Source: JAZNQN01 sp045656005 | GTDB lineage: Bacteria; Bacillota; Clostridia; UMGS1883; UMGS1540 | Direction of reading: 5' to 3' | NCBI GenBank assembly: GCA_045656005.1 | Contig: JAZOQG010000050.1 | Span: 1 to 47,080 of the forward strand | DNA: 47,080 nucleotides | Part shown: in pieces, positions 32,922 to 41,606 of the stretch | Position numbering within the stretch: the stretch's first letter is position 1 | Layout: the number at the start of each line of letters is the position of its first letter | The notes under the pieces: model-generated | What the model saw: only the letters and a program-made list of their open reading frames with translations | What the model was told of the DNA's origin: nothing | The model's database searches: none | Translations under genes and position numbers: made by a program

Positions 32922-33629
32922 ATGGAAAACAAATTATTTGCTAAAAAAATTATTTGGAACGGGGATTCAATTTGTGCAGGAAATGAAAATACTGGTTGCT
33001 GGGCAAACAGAATTGCCAAAAACAATGAAATGGCCTACGCAAATTATGCTGTAGGCGGAGGTACTATTGCGGAAGGATTTCCGGTTTTACAGAGCGGACT
33101 TAATCGACATTCAGTTTCAAAAACAATAGAAAAAATGTATAACGAACATCCAGATGCGGACTACGTAGTATTTGAAGGCGGAACAAACGATGCAGACCTT
33201 TTTGAAGACAGTGACGGTCCATCCGGTCTTGGAAATTTTGACGCAGAAAACTTTAGCGGAAATTACGATGTCAGCACATTCTGCGGTGCACTCGAAAGTG
33301 TTTTCTATCGTGCTTTAAAACTTTGGAACGGCAAGAAAATATGTTTTATTGTTGCACATAAAATGGGCGAACTCACTCGCTCCAGAAGAAAAAGACGTCT
33401 CTATTTTGATAAAGCAGTTGAAATTTGCAAAAAATGGGGTATTCCATATATCGACCTTTGGGAAGGATGCTACTTAAACCCGTGTCTCCCATGGATGTAC
33501 AATCAGGAAAAAACTCCAACAGAAAACAGAGAAGAAAATGTTTGTTACTACATAGACGGTCAGCATTTAACATCAAAAGGATATGATTTTACTGCAGAAA
33601 TAATTGAAGGATGGCTTAAAAGTTTATAA
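32922..33629 (+). CDS. SGNH/GDSL-family hydrolase
   Basis: A 235-residue esterase-fold protein. Block I is WNGDSI with the nucleophile S16, block II VGGGTI (G45-G47), block III FEGGTND (N89) and block V DGQHLTSKGYD (D212, H215), so the full Ser-Gly-Asn-His set is present. No signal peptide is seen, so it works in the cytosol. The family removes acyl, usually acetyl, groups from sugars or lipids. It is convergent with a sialidase-like gene, and a deacetylase role on sugar substrates is plausible but unproven. GAGGGC lies before the ATG. Confidence 0.85.
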   Translation: MENKLFAKKIIWNGDSICAGNENTGCWANRIAKNNEMAYANYAVGGGTIAEGFPVLQSGLNRHSVSKTIEKMYNEHPDADYVVFEGGTNDADLFEDSDGPSGLGNFDAENFSGNYDVSTFCGALESVFYRALKLWNGKKICFIVAHKMGELTRSRRKRRLYFDKAVEICKKWGIPYIDLWEGCYLNPCLPWMYNQEKTPTENREENVCYYIDGQHLTSKGYDFTAEIIEGWLKSL

Positions 33630-33639
33630 AACAAAGAGG

Positions 33640-33663
33640 GATGTAAAAACAATTTTTTACATC
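33640..33663. terminator. Bidirectional terminator between convergent genes
   Basis: GATGTAAAAA (33640-33649) pairs with TTTTTACATC (33654-33663) around a 4-base loop. T-rich sequence follows on the plus side. It can end both the SGNH and sialidase transcripts. Confidence 0.7.
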
Positions 33664-33672
33664 GCATTTATT

Positions 33673-34776
33673 TTAATTCAAAGTTATTTTTATAGCAATA
33701 GGCCTATATTGTCCCTGTTCGCAGTACCAATGTGTTGCAAGCACCGTATTTTCATCAAGCAAAATTGCACTTGGCTGACCAAATTTAAGAAATGCAAATA
33801 TCTCAGCCATATTTTTATCCCTTACTACGGGTGTCTGTGGTTCCCAGATAATGCACTCGTCAACTATTTTCCACGTTTTTTCGGAGAAATCAATAACATA
33901 TGCATATACACCGGGTCTGTCAGTATCTCGTCTCATTGCATGAAGTGCCAGAAGTTTTTCTCCACCAATGGCACAAACTGATGAAGCCTGTCCCATAACA
34001 TTAGTACTTTCGGGTTTTGACCATGTTTTTCCGTTATCCGAAGAATATGTATAATGATTACAAAGTCTCTCACCTGTATCTACATTTTCACACCATGCTA
34101 TATTTACTATTGTACCACTTTCAAGCTGGCACATTCGCTGCTCGTAGCAAGTTACTTTTTCATCAAATTTCATGCATGTTACATCATCACTCCAACTTTT
34201 TCCGCCGTCTTCGGAACGAAGAGCCTTTCCGCACCAGTCACCATGCATTTTTCCTTCCCAATCAGGAAATCCTGTGATGGGTGTAATTAGTGTTCCGTCA
34301 TTAAGAACGGTTACAGGGGCCGACGCTTCAACATGAGGTCCCCATGAGCATTTAATTTCTGAAAGCTGGTTCCATGTCCTGCCACAGTCTTTTGAAAGTG
34401 AAGAGAACACAAAATCGTCTATAAGACCACCTGTTTCGGGATTACCAAGCGGAAGGTCGGGATTATCTCTCCAAAAACCATATCCCAAAGCCAAAAGTGT
34501 TCCGTCTGGAAGTGAAACTACCTTACTGCAATCAGAAAACGGACGGTCAAATTTTGACTTATCATACATTTTCTCGGGAGATGTCCAAGTTTTACCATCG
34601 TCAGCGCTAAATGAAATATAAGATGTTTTATCTGCACTTTCAAATGCTTCTCCTATTACGAAAACTGATGCAATCCTTCCGTCTTCGCATTTGAAAAGGC
34701 ACGGAAACATTCCCTGACGACTTCTAAGCTGTGGTATGGGATTGTCGTAAATAATACTCTGTGATATAACTTTCAT
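33673..34776 (-). CDS. Sialidase-superfamily (BNR/Asp-box) protein
   Basis: A 367-residue six-bladed propeller protein. Four Asp boxes are visible: SADDGKTW (57-64), SKDCGRTW (128-135), SEDGGKSW (188-195) and SSDNGKTW (245-252). The first blade carries QGMFPCLFKCEDGRI. No signal peptide is present, so it is cytosolic, unlike classical sialidases. The arginine triad and catalytic Tyr/Glu were not confirmed. AGGAGG precedes the ATG. The AraC gene ends four bases upstream, so both are one operon. It may hydrolyse a sialic-acid-like or other uronic glycoside; other glycosidases also use this propeller. Confidence 0.8.
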   Translation of the reverse strand: MKVISQSIIYDNPIPQLRSRQGMFPCLFKCEDGRIASVFVIGEAFESADKTSYISFSADDGKTWTSPEKMYDKSKFDRPFSDCSKVVSLPDGTLLALGYGFWRDNPDLPLGNPETGGLIDDFVFSSLSKDCGRTWNQLSEIKCSWGPHVEASAPVTVLNDGTLITPITGFPDWEGKMHGDWCGKALRSEDGGKSWSDDVTCMKFDEKVTCYEQRMCQLESGTIVNIAWCENVDTGERLCNHYTYSSDNGKTWSKPESTNVMGQASSVCAIGGEKLLALHAMRRDTDRPGVYAYVIDFSEKTWKIVDECIIWEPQTPVVRDKNMAEIFAFLKFGQPSAILLDENTVLATHWYCEQGQYRPIAIKITLN

Positions 34777-34780
34777 TTTG

Positions 34781-35635
34781 CTACCTCCTGTAATTTTTAT
34801 TTTTTAATTTTCTGTATTCATTAGGTGTAATATCGGCATGTTTTTTAAACTTTGTTCTCATGGCATTCGCACTTTTAAAACCTGAATCCTGCGCTATCTG
34901 TTCGATTGTTGCATCAGTATTTTCCAGAAGTTCCATGGCAGTTTTTACACAACCGCGGTCTCTCAAATAAGAAAGCGGCATCCCATAATATTTTTGTAGT
35001 TTACGGGAAAGATTTCGTCTGGGATACGCAGTAACATTAGCAATTTCATTCATATTCATATCCGGAATCGTAAGGCAAACATCAAGCAAGGTTTCAAAAT
35101 CTGTAGTTTCAACAAAAAAATCTTTGACCGAATGTCCTTTTACACATTCGTCAAAAAGTTCTGAAAAAACCCCTGTCAGAAGTGTCACACATTTTAAATA
35201 TTCACCAATAGTATCGACGCTTAAATTTTCAAATTTTTTAATATTTTCTATAAGATTTGAAGAAACATTCATAGGTTTTAAAACTGCATTATCAAAAACC
35301 TTTTTCATGTAGGAAAAAACGCCTTTTGGCTGACTTTCAATCCTGTTCATTGAAAACTCAAAAGATGCATGTTTTTCTCCTGAGCACCCTTTCAGAGAAA
35401 AATGACTAAAAGACGGCGGTATAATGAGCATCTGTGAGTCCGATATAGTTATAGACTTCTCAGCAGTACGAAAAACGGCCTCACCCTTTTTTATAAAATG
35501 ACATTCATAATACATGTGTGAATGAAACTGTGAAACATACGATGTTGCGTTTTCGTAATTTAATATTTTATGGCATTTTACAACGCAATCTCCATACTGC
35601 AATGGTATCGATTTGACGTTTAACATATTACTCAT
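34781..35635 (-). CDS. AraC-family regulator of the sialidase operon
   Basis: A 284-residue AraC/XylS regulator. The N-terminal cupin-like part contains HSHMYYECHFIKKGEAVF and LIIPPSFSHF. The C-terminal double helix-turn-helix contains MNEIANVTAYPRRNLSRKLQKYYG and IEQIAQDSGFKSANAMRTKFKKHADITPNEYR. It is transcribed with the sialidase gene from the promoter at 35674-35702 and likely controls that gene and itself. Start ATG at 35635; a second ATG three codons later is possible. Confidence 0.9.
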   Translation of the reverse strand: MSNMLNVKSIPLQYGDCVVKCHKILNYENATSYVSQFHSHMYYECHFIKKGEAVFRTAEKSITISDSQMLIIPPSFSHFSLKGCSGEKHASFEFSMNRIESQPKGVFSYMKKVFDNAVLKPMNVSSNLIENIKKFENLSVDTIGEYLKCVTLLTGVFSELFDECVKGHSVKDFFVETTDFETLLDVCLTIPDMNMNEIANVTAYPRRNLSRKLQKYYGMPLSYLRDRGCVKTAMELLENTDATIEQIAQDSGFKSANAMRTKFKKHADITPNEYRKLKNKNYRR

Positions 35636-35673
35636 AAAACCACAACCTTTTCTGCAAATTGTTGATTCATTAT

Positions 35674-35702
35674 ATTATAACATTTGCCCCTGTTATTAGC
35701 AA
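35674..35702 (-). promoter_or_regulatory. Promoter of the AraC-sialidase operon
   Basis: Minus strand TTGCTA (35702-35697) and TATAAT (35679-35674) with a 17-base spacer, 38 bases before the AraC ATG. Confidence 0.65.
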
Positions 35703-35760
35703 GTGATTTTATCATAATTTACAACATAACTATAACAGAAATTAAATATTATTACCATAT

Positions 35761-35795
35761 AAAAGATGCCATTTTTTGAAAAAATGGCATCTTTT
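35761..35795 (-). terminator. Terminator after the flavodoxin gene
   Basis: AAAAGATGCCATTTTT (35761-35776) and its exact complement (35780-35795) form a 16-bp stem with a 3-base centre. Minus-strand transcripts end in CTTTTATATGG. It overlaps the stop codon by two bases. Confidence 0.8.
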
Positions 35796-36327
35796 AAGTG
35801 TTACATTTAACACATGCAATCAATTCACTTATTGACTTTCTGTCAGAAAAATCACCGTCTGCATCACAAAGCTCTATTAAAAGTTTTTCCATTTCAGTTG
35901 GCTTTTCTTTAGATGACATAATTTTTTTCAATGCCTTAAGCGCCGTTCGGTGAGGCACAGAAAGTTCTGAAAGCACCATTTTGCCAAGAAAATTATATAC
36001 CTTGATTTTCTCAAGCATATAAGGTTTAAAATTCTTTTCAACAACAAGTTTATCATAGTATTCTTTGCAATCAAGAGGAGTTATTCCGGTTGAAAAAACA
36101 ATTATCTTTTTATCTTTTAATTTTTCAAAGTTTTTTGTAATAAGACTTACTCCGTTTATCACTTCCGCATAAAGCCCACCGCCGTAAATTATCACGTCAT
36201 ATTGTTCCAAGTCTTTTAAATATACTTCCTTTGCTTCTCTTAAAGGACAAGAAATCTCTTCCGAAATCCATTCGGCATATTTTTTTGTTGAACCATATTT
36301 CGATTTATAAATCACTATTGTTTTCAT
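35794..36327 (-). CDS. Flavodoxin-domain protein (HemG-like)
   Basis: A 177-residue flavodoxin-fold protein. The FMN phosphate loop is IYKSKYGSTKKYA at the N-terminus, followed by YDVIIYGGGLYAEVING and VFSTGITP. The pattern fits the menaquinone-dependent protoporphyrinogen oxidase (HemG)/flavodoxin-5 group rather than electron-carrier flavodoxin. It is last in an operon behind rlmD and the tRNA dihydrouridine synthase. AAAGGAG precedes the ATG. The redox partner is unknown; no heme gene is near, so a HemG role is not supported by context. Confidence 0.8.
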   Translation of the reverse strand: MKTIVIYKSKYGSTKKYAEWISEEISCPLREAKEVYLKDLEQYDVIIYGGGLYAEVINGVSLITKNFEKLKDKKIIVFSTGITPLDCKEYYDKLVVEKNFKPYMLEKIKVYNFLGKMVLSELSVPHRTALKALKKIMSSKEKPTEMEKLLIELCDADGDFSDRKSISELIACVKCNT

Positions 36328-36338
36328 ATAGACTCCTT

Positions 36339-37262
36339 TTAAATATCAGGCAGACTGTAAACTGCCGACATAAATTCTGAAAGCTTTGCAGATTTTTTAA
36401 TCATCTTTGCAATTTTCTTTTCATCAGGAAAGTTTTGAATCATATAGAGCCACACTTCTTTTAATTTATGAAGAGTAAACACGTCTGATGTCAAAATTTT
36501 ATTATAATTTTCCAGAAGTTTTTCAGTAAACTCAACAAGCTCATGTTTTTTTAGTTTTTCACCACCGCAAATTTCTCTGAAAATGGCAGGATTTTTTATT
36601 GCACCTCTTCCAATCATAACGCTATGTAAATCAGGATAAGTCTCCGTTATGTTTTTGAAATCTTTAGCAGAATAAATATCTCCGTTATATGAAACTTTAT
36701 TCTTACTTAGATTATATGATTTTTCAAACACATTCATGTCAGGCATTCCGCCATATAACTGATTACGGACTCTAGGATGAATTATAAGAAAAGATGCAGG
36801 ATACTTATTATAAATTCCCAAAAGTTCATCCATTTCTTCACCATCAAAATAGCCAATTCTTGTTTTAAGAGAAATCTCAATTTCTGATTTTGAAAAAATT
36901 TTGTCAAGAAATTGGTCAAGGGCATAAGTATCCCGAAGAAATCCTGCACCCCTTCCCTTTTTAACAACCGTACCCGCAGGACAACCTAAATTAATATTAA
37001 CTTTGTCATAGCCAAGTTCTTTTATTTGCCCACAAAATTTCAAAAATAAATCTGCATTGTTTGTAAGCACCTGAACATAAGGTTTTTGAAAGCAGTTGTT
37101 TTCAGGCAAAATATCACGCATACCTTTTTTACTTACTCTCTCATGGTCACTTGGACTTATAAACGGTGCAAAATATGTGGAGCGAACACCAAACATTTTT
37201 GCATGTGTTTCTCTGTATGTATATGTAGTGATACCCTCCATCGGGGCAAAGTATAAGTTCAT
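36339..37262 (-). CDS. tRNA-dihydrouridine synthase
   Basis: An FMN-dependent enzyme of about 307 residues that reduces uridine to dihydrouridine in tRNA. It shows YFAPMEGITTYTYR at the start, KVNINLGCPAGTVVKKGRGAGFL with the catalytic Cys in GCP, SLKTRIGYFD, FLIIHPRVR and MIGRGAIKNP of the barrel. The ATG at 37262 forms ATGA with the stop of rlmD; the longer frame to 37292 would add ten atypical residues. Coupling to rRNA methylation gives an RNA-modification operon. The Dus subgroup is uncertain. Confidence 0.9.
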   Translation of the reverse strand: MNLYFAPMEGITTYTYRETHAKMFGVRSTYFAPFISPSDHERVSKKGMRDILPENNCFQKPYVQVLTNNADLFLKFCGQIKELGYDKVNINLGCPAGTVVKKGRGAGFLRDTYALDQFLDKIFSKSEIEISLKTRIGYFDGEEMDELLGIYNKYPASFLIIHPRVRNQLYGGMPDMNVFEKSYNLSKNKVSYNGDIYSAKDFKNITETYPDLHSVMIGRGAIKNPAIFREICGGEKLKKHELVEFTEKLLENYNKILTSDVFTLHKLKEVWLYMIQNFPDEKKIAKMIKKSAKLSEFMSAVYSLPDI

Positions 37263-38620
37263 TTTGTTCTCCTTGTAAGCAACACACAGCACTCAACATG
37301 CGCAGTTTGCGGAAACATATCAAACGGATACACTTCTGTAGCATAATACTCATGTTCTTTGAAAATTTTCATATCTCTTGCAAGGGTTGCGCAGTCACAT
37401 GAAACATAGACTATCTTTTCGGGCGAAAGCGCAGCAACAGTTTCCAAAACCTCTTTGTCACACCCTTTTCTGGGTGGGTCAAGTACAATATAGTCAGGCT
37501 TGATACCCTCATTATGGAGTTTTGTAATTTCTTCTGCAGCATCACCTGCAAAAAAGTGAGCATTCTGAATGTTATTTATTTCAGCATTGAAAAATGCATC
37601 TTTTATAGCCTCAGGCACATATTCTATTCCAATTACAAATTTTGCTTCTTTTGCCATAATCAAAGAAATAGTACCAATTCCACAATACAAATCAAGCACA
37701 GTTTTTCCCTCTAAATCACCAAGAAGGGAAATCGCTTTTTGATATAAAAGCGAGGCAGTATATGAATTTATCTGATAGAAGGAATTATGGTGAATTTTAA
37801 ATTTTGTGTCAAGCAAAGTATCATATATATATTCGTTACCATAAATTGCCCTGTTCTTTTCGCCTAAAATTACATTTGTTTTATGGGTATTTACATTTAT
37901 AATTATTGATTTAATATCTTTTGAAACTTCAAGTAGCATTCTAACTAGTAGTTCTTCGTTTTTTAAAGCAGGTTTTCTCGACACAACAGAAACCATAATT
38001 TCACCACTTGAAGGTGCTTTTCTTATATAAATATGACGAACAGTTCCGCTATTAGTTTCTTCACAATATGGAGATATCCCCTGACACTCCATGTATTTAA
38101 TTATCGTTTCAATAATTTTATTATTAATTTCATCATGTAAAAAGCACTCATTACAAGAGACAACGTTATGAGAATGAACTGCATAAAATCCCCATGAAAT
38201 CCCCATATCATTCTTTGCAAGAGGAACAGAAACTTTATTTCTGTAATTTAAAACATATGGCGAAGGTGTGGTGTCACAAATTTTTAAATCAGAAAAGGAG
38301 CCAATTTTTCTCATACTGTCATCAACTTTAATTTTTTTAAAACGAAGTTGCTCCTCATAGCTCATGTGCATAAGTGTGCATCCGCCACATTTATTTGAAA
38401 TCGGACATTTAGGTGAAACCCTTTCAGAAGAAGGAGAAATAATATCACATATTTTTCCGAAAGCATAATTTTTAAGGCATTTCAAAATTTTAATCCTTAC
38501 TTCTTCTCCCATAATAGCACCCTGCACAAAAACAGGGAACCCTTCGTGGCGCAAAACCCCTTCTCCACCACTTGAATATCCTGAAATCTTGCCGATAATC
38601 TCGTCATTTTTTTTAAGCAT
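37259..38620 (-). CDS. rlmD: 23S rRNA (uracil-5-)-methyltransferase, RumA/RlmD type
   Basis: A 453-residue SAM-dependent methyltransferase of the RlmC/RlmD/RlmCD group. An N-terminal TRAM domain (1-60) is followed by iron-sulfur cysteines C72, C78 and C81 with a fourth near C156/C159. The SAM motif is VLDLYCGIGTISL (308-320), then LDPPRKGCD (380-388), the nucleophile C408 in YVSCDCATLARD and base E443 in HVECCVLL. It methylates uracils of the large rRNA. In Firmicutes one such enzyme often does both positions, so rlmCD is an alternative name. It ends four bases into the dus gene. Confidence 0.93.
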   Translation of the reverse strand: MLKKNDEIIGKISGYSSGGEGVLRHEGFPVFVQGAIMGEEVRIKILKCLKNYAFGKICDIISPSSERVSPKCPISNKCGGCTLMHMSYEEQLRFKKIKVDDSMRKIGSFSDLKICDTTPSPYVLNYRNKVSVPLAKNDMGISWGFYAVHSHNVVSCNECFLHDEINNKIIETIIKYMECQGISPYCEETNSGTVRHIYIRKAPSSGEIMVSVVSRKPALKNEELLVRMLLEVSKDIKSIIINVNTHKTNVILGEKNRAIYGNEYIYDTLLDTKFKIHHNSFYQINSYTASLLYQKAISLLGDLEGKTVLDLYCGIGTISLIMAKEAKFVIGIEYVPEAIKDAFFNAEINNIQNAHFFAGDAAEEITKLHNEGIKPDYIVLDPPRKGCDKEVLETVAALSPEKIVYVSCDCATLARDMKIFKEHEYYATEVYPFDMFPQTAHVECCVLLTRRTK

Positions 38621-38631
38621 AATTTTTTCCT

Positions 38632-39453
38632 CTACTTGTTTTTAAAGGATGTGGGTGTAACCCCATAGAAATTTTTAAAAGTTTTTGTAAAATATGAAGG
38701 ACTCTCAAAACCGCAAATACCTGAAATCTCCGCGACTGAATATTCGCCTGCTAAAAGCAAATCCCTCGCTCTTGTGCAACGCACAGAATTTATAAATTTA
38801 ACTGGAGTAATGCCTGTAACTTCCTTAAAAGTACGACAAAAATAAAACTTACTTATATGACAGTGAGCGGAAATATCTTCAATTGTAATTTCCTTATGAA
38901 AATTGTCCTGTATAAATGTGATAGCCTTTTTTGTAATTTCTATTTTATCTTTGCTTCCGTTTTGCGCAATGCTTACATTATCATCAGTATACTTTGCAAA
39001 AAGTACTGACAAAAGCAGATATAGATACCCCGTTGCCTCTTGAACATAATATTCTTCATGATTTTCAAGACATCGACAGAAATTTGCATAAATGTCAGTA
39101 ACTTCTTTATCGCAAATCTTTGTATGTAATTGTCTATGCGAAATAGGAAACTCATTCTTTTCAATAAACTTTTTATCTATAATCAGGCAATAATATTCAC
39201 ATGAGTCGTGTTCTGGTGTTATTGTGTGAACTACATTTGAGTTTATAACCACAATATCCTCAGGAAATGCTGAAAACTTTTCCCCGTTTAAAGATAAATT
39301 TCCTATGCCCTTTTTAAAATATAAAACTTCGATTGCACCATGCCAATTTGGAAAAAACTCATATGTATTTTCATTTACAAAACGAGTGTCATAATGAAAA
39401 ATCACGGGCAAGCGTTCATTATAATCATGGTGTTCATAAATAGGATAATTCAT
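38632..39453 (-). CDS. AraC-family transcriptional regulator
   Basis: A regulator of about 273 residues. An N-terminal cupin-like sensor (FPNWHGAIEVLYFKKGIGNL, VHTITPEHDSCEY) is followed by a C-terminal AraC domain with two helix-turn-helix units (ITIEDISAHCHISKFYFCRTFKEVTG and VAEISGICGFESPSYFTKTFKNFYG). The ATG at 39453 follows GGAGG; an upstream start at 39504 has no ribosome site. It lies 11 bases before rlmD in the same direction. That is odd for a sugar regulator and may mean that the RNA-modification genes share its transcript. Its target is not apparent from the neighbours. Confidence 0.88.
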   Translation of the reverse strand: MNYPIYEHHDYNERLPVIFHYDTRFVNENTYEFFPNWHGAIEVLYFKKGIGNLSLNGEKFSAFPEDIVVINSNVVHTITPEHDSCEYYCLIIDKKFIEKNEFPISHRQLHTKICDKEVTDIYANFCRCLENHEEYYVQEATGYLYLLLSVLFAKYTDDNVSIAQNGSKDKIEITKKAITFIQDNFHKEITIEDISAHCHISKFYFCRTFKEVTGITPVKFINSVRCTRARDLLLAGEYSVAEISGICGFESPSYFTKTFKNFYGVTPTSFKNK

Positions 39454-39532
39454 ACTGCCTCCAATAAAGTTTATTGCTTTATTTTTTAGTAAAAAAGTTG
39501 ACAAGCCTTTATTGTAACCCTCTTTTGAGAAA

Positions 39533-39564
39533 CCCCGAAAGCCTTAATTGCTAGGCTTTCGGGG
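39533..39564 (-). terminator. Terminator after guaA
   Basis: CCCCGAAAGCCT (39533-39544) pairs with AGGCTTTCGGGG (39553-39564) around an 8-base loop, followed on the minus strand by TTTCTC. It separates guaA from the AraC gene. Confidence 0.75.
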
Positions 39565-39572
39565 GCATTATT

Positions 39573-40553
39573 TTATTCCCATTCTATGGTTCCAACAGGC
39601 TTTGGCGTAAGGTCAAGAAGCACTCTGTTTATACCTTCAACCTCAGCTGTGATACGATTTGTAATCTTATGAAGAACATCATAAGGGATTTCTTCAATTG
39701 TTGCGGTCATAGCATCCGTAGTATTAACGGCACGAATAATTGCAGGCCACCCCTCATATCTCTTATCGTTTCTTACACCTACGCTTTTAAAATCAGGTAC
39801 TGCAATAAAATATTGCCAAACAGTTTTTGAAAGTCCGCAGTTATCAAATTCTTCACGAAGTATTGCATCCGCCTCACGAAGTGCATGAAGTCTGTCACGG
39901 GTAATAGCACCGAGGCATCTTACACCAAGACCGGGTCCCGGGAATGGCTGACGGTCAACCATTTCAGACGGAAGCCCAAGAGCCTTACCTACAACACGAA
40001 CTTCATCTTTGTAAAGAAGTTTGATAGGCTCACAAAGCTCAAATTTCATATCTTCCGGAAGACCTCCAACATTATGATGAGCCTTTACACCGTCACTTTC
40101 AAGAATATCAGGATAAATGGTACCCTGTGCAAGAAATTCAACATCAGTAAGTTTTCGTGCTTCTTCATCAAACACAACAATAAATTCCCCACCAATAATT
40201 TTACGTTTTGTTTCTGGGTCAGCAACATTTTTGAGTTTATCCAAAAAACGGTCTGTTGCATCTATATATATAAGATTTGCGTCAAGTTGATTTTGGAAAA
40301 CTTCAACAACCTGCTCACTCTCACCTTTACGCATAAGACCATGATTTACATGCACGCAAATGAGTTGTTTTCCGATTGCTTTAATCAAAAGTGCTGCAAC
40401 AACCGAAGAGTCAACACCGCCAGAAAGTGCAAGCAAAACTTTTTTATCGCCAACCTGCTCTCTTATAAGTGCAATTTGCTCCTCAATAAAAGCATCAGCC
40501 AATGCTTTTGTAATTATTCTTTCCATAGATTCAGGACGAACATTGTTATTCAT
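39573..40553 (-). CDS. guaA: GMP synthase ATP-pyrophosphatase subunit, no glutaminase domain
   Basis: A 326-residue protein equal to the C-terminal two-thirds of bacterial GMP synthase. The ATP loop SGGVDSS is at 44-50, followed by the family stretch HHNVGGLPEDMKFELCEPIK, RQPFPGPGLGVRCLG and the C-terminal TIEWE. Full GuaA is about 510-520 residues with a class I glutamine amidotransferase at the N-terminus; that domain is absent here and there is no sign of one upstream. The gene has GGAGG before its ATG and starts 26 bases after cysK. It needs ammonia or a separate glutaminase subunit elsewhere, as in archaea. The reaction is XMP to GMP. Confidence 0.92.
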   Translation of the reverse strand: MNNNVRPESMERIITKALADAFIEEQIALIREQVGDKKVLLALSGGVDSSVVAALLIKAIGKQLICVHVNHGLMRKGESEQVVEVFQNQLDANLIYIDATDRFLDKLKNVADPETKRKIIGGEFIVVFDEEARKLTDVEFLAQGTIYPDILESDGVKAHHNVGGLPEDMKFELCEPIKLLYKDEVRVVGKALGLPSEMVDRQPFPGPGLGVRCLGAITRDRLHALREADAILREEFDNCGLSKTVWQYFIAVPDFKSVGVRNDKRYEGWPAIIRAVNTTDAMTATIEEIPYDVLHKITNRITAEVEGINRVLLDLTPKPVGTIEWE

Positions 40554-40578
40554 ATTCTTTTACCTCCGTAAGTTAATT

Positions 40579-41505
40579 CTATTCAAACAGCGGCGTTGAA
40601 AAATATCTTTCCGCTGTGTCAGGCAGTACTGTAACAACCCTTTTACCCTTCCCTAGTTTTTTAGCAAGTTTTAAAGCTGCCGCAACATTAGTGCCACTGC
40701 TTATTCCACACATAATTCCTTCTTTAGAGGCAAGCTCTTTGGAAATATGTATTGCTTCTTCATCTTTTACTATACAAATATCGTCATATATATCACAGTT
40801 GAGAATTTCGGGAATGAGACCATCACCTATACCCATCTGAATATGAGTTCCTATCGAACCTCCTGACAAGATTGCTGCGTGTTCAGGCTCTACCGCCCAT
40901 ATCGTCATATCAGGATTTTTCTCTTTAAGCGCCTCTCCTATTCCTGTAATTGTTCCGCCTGTTCCTATGCCCGAACAAAACCCGTGAATTTCTCCGTCAA
41001 CCTGACGAAGTATTTCCTGTCCTGTCTGATTTCTCTGAATTGCAGGATTTGCAGGATTTTCAAACTGTTGCGGCACAAAAACATTTGGATTTTCTGCCTT
41101 CATTTTAAGCGCAAGTTGTAAACATTCTTCAATACACGCACCAATATTTCCTGCATCATGCACCAAAATAACATCTGCCCCATAGTGATTTACAAGTTTT
41201 CGTCTTTCTTCACTCACAGAATCGGGCATAATAATTTTTGTTTTATAACCTTTTACTGCACCCACAAGCGCAAGACCTATACCTTGATTTCCACTTGTAG
41301 GCTCTACGATAATTGTGTTTTCGTTTAAAAGTCCCTTCTTTTCGGCATCTTTAATCATATTGAAAGCCGTTCTTGTTTTTATCGAACCGCCAACGTTGAG
41401 CCCTTCAAACTTTACCAAAATTTCTGCACTGTCAGGTTCTGATAAATGTTGAAGCTTTATAATAGGTGTATCCCCTATTGCTTCAAGAATATTATTATAT
41501 ACCAT
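40579..41505 (-). CDS. cysK: Cysteine synthase (O-acetylserine sulfhydrylase)
   Basis: A PLP enzyme of about 308 residues that makes cysteine from O-acetylserine and sulfide. The PLP lysine is in GGSIKTRTA (K43 from this start), the substrate loop is PTSGNQG and the phosphate-binding loop is GTGGTITG. The ATG at 41505 is chosen since the alternative ATG at 41520 falls on the GAGG ribosome site. It is followed by guaA, probably on one transcript. CysM or cystathionine-beta-synthase activity cannot be excluded by sequence alone. Confidence 0.93.
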   Translation of the reverse strand: MVYNNILEAIGDTPIIKLQHLSEPDSAEILVKFEGLNVGGSIKTRTAFNMIKDAEKKGLLNENTIIVEPTSGNQGIGLALVGAVKGYKTKIIMPDSVSEERRKLVNHYGADVILVHDAGNIGACIEECLQLALKMKAENPNVFVPQQFENPANPAIQRNQTGQEILRQVDGEIHGFCSGIGTGGTITGIGEALKEKNPDMTIWAVEPEHAAILSGGSIGTHIQMGIGDGLIPEILNCDIYDDICIVKDEEAIHISKELASKEGIMCGISSGTNVAAALKLAKKLGKGKRVVTVLPDTAERYFSTPLFE

Positions 41506-41537
41506 TATACCATTCCTCATTACTTTTATATCATATT

Positions 41538-41566
41538 ATTATATGCCAAAAGCGAAATAAAAGCAA
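41538..41566 (-). promoter_or_regulatory. Promoter of cysK-guaA
   Basis: Minus-strand TTGCTT (41566-41561) and TATAAT (41543-41538) with a 17-base spacer, 32 bases before the cysK ATG. Confidence 0.65.
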
Positions 41567-41574
41567 TACTTATC

Positions 41575-41599
41575 TTCTAAAAAATGTATTTTTTTAGAA
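41575..41599 (-). terminator. AT-rich hairpin after the patatin gene
   Basis: TTCTAAAAAA (41575-41584) pairs with TTTTTTAGAA (41590-41599) around 5 bases. It lies directly downstream of the patatin-like gene. Confidence 0.5.
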
Positions 41600-41606
41600 A
41601 TTATTT

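Noticed and set aside
35794..36327. Naming the flavodoxin-like gene hemG
   Set aside because: The sequence fits the fold, but no heme-pathway gene is near and the specific activity cannot be told from sequence.
39885..40571. 228-codon plus-strand frame opposite guaA
   Set aside because: It is a complement of a conserved enzyme gene, with no ribosome site and no recognisable motif.
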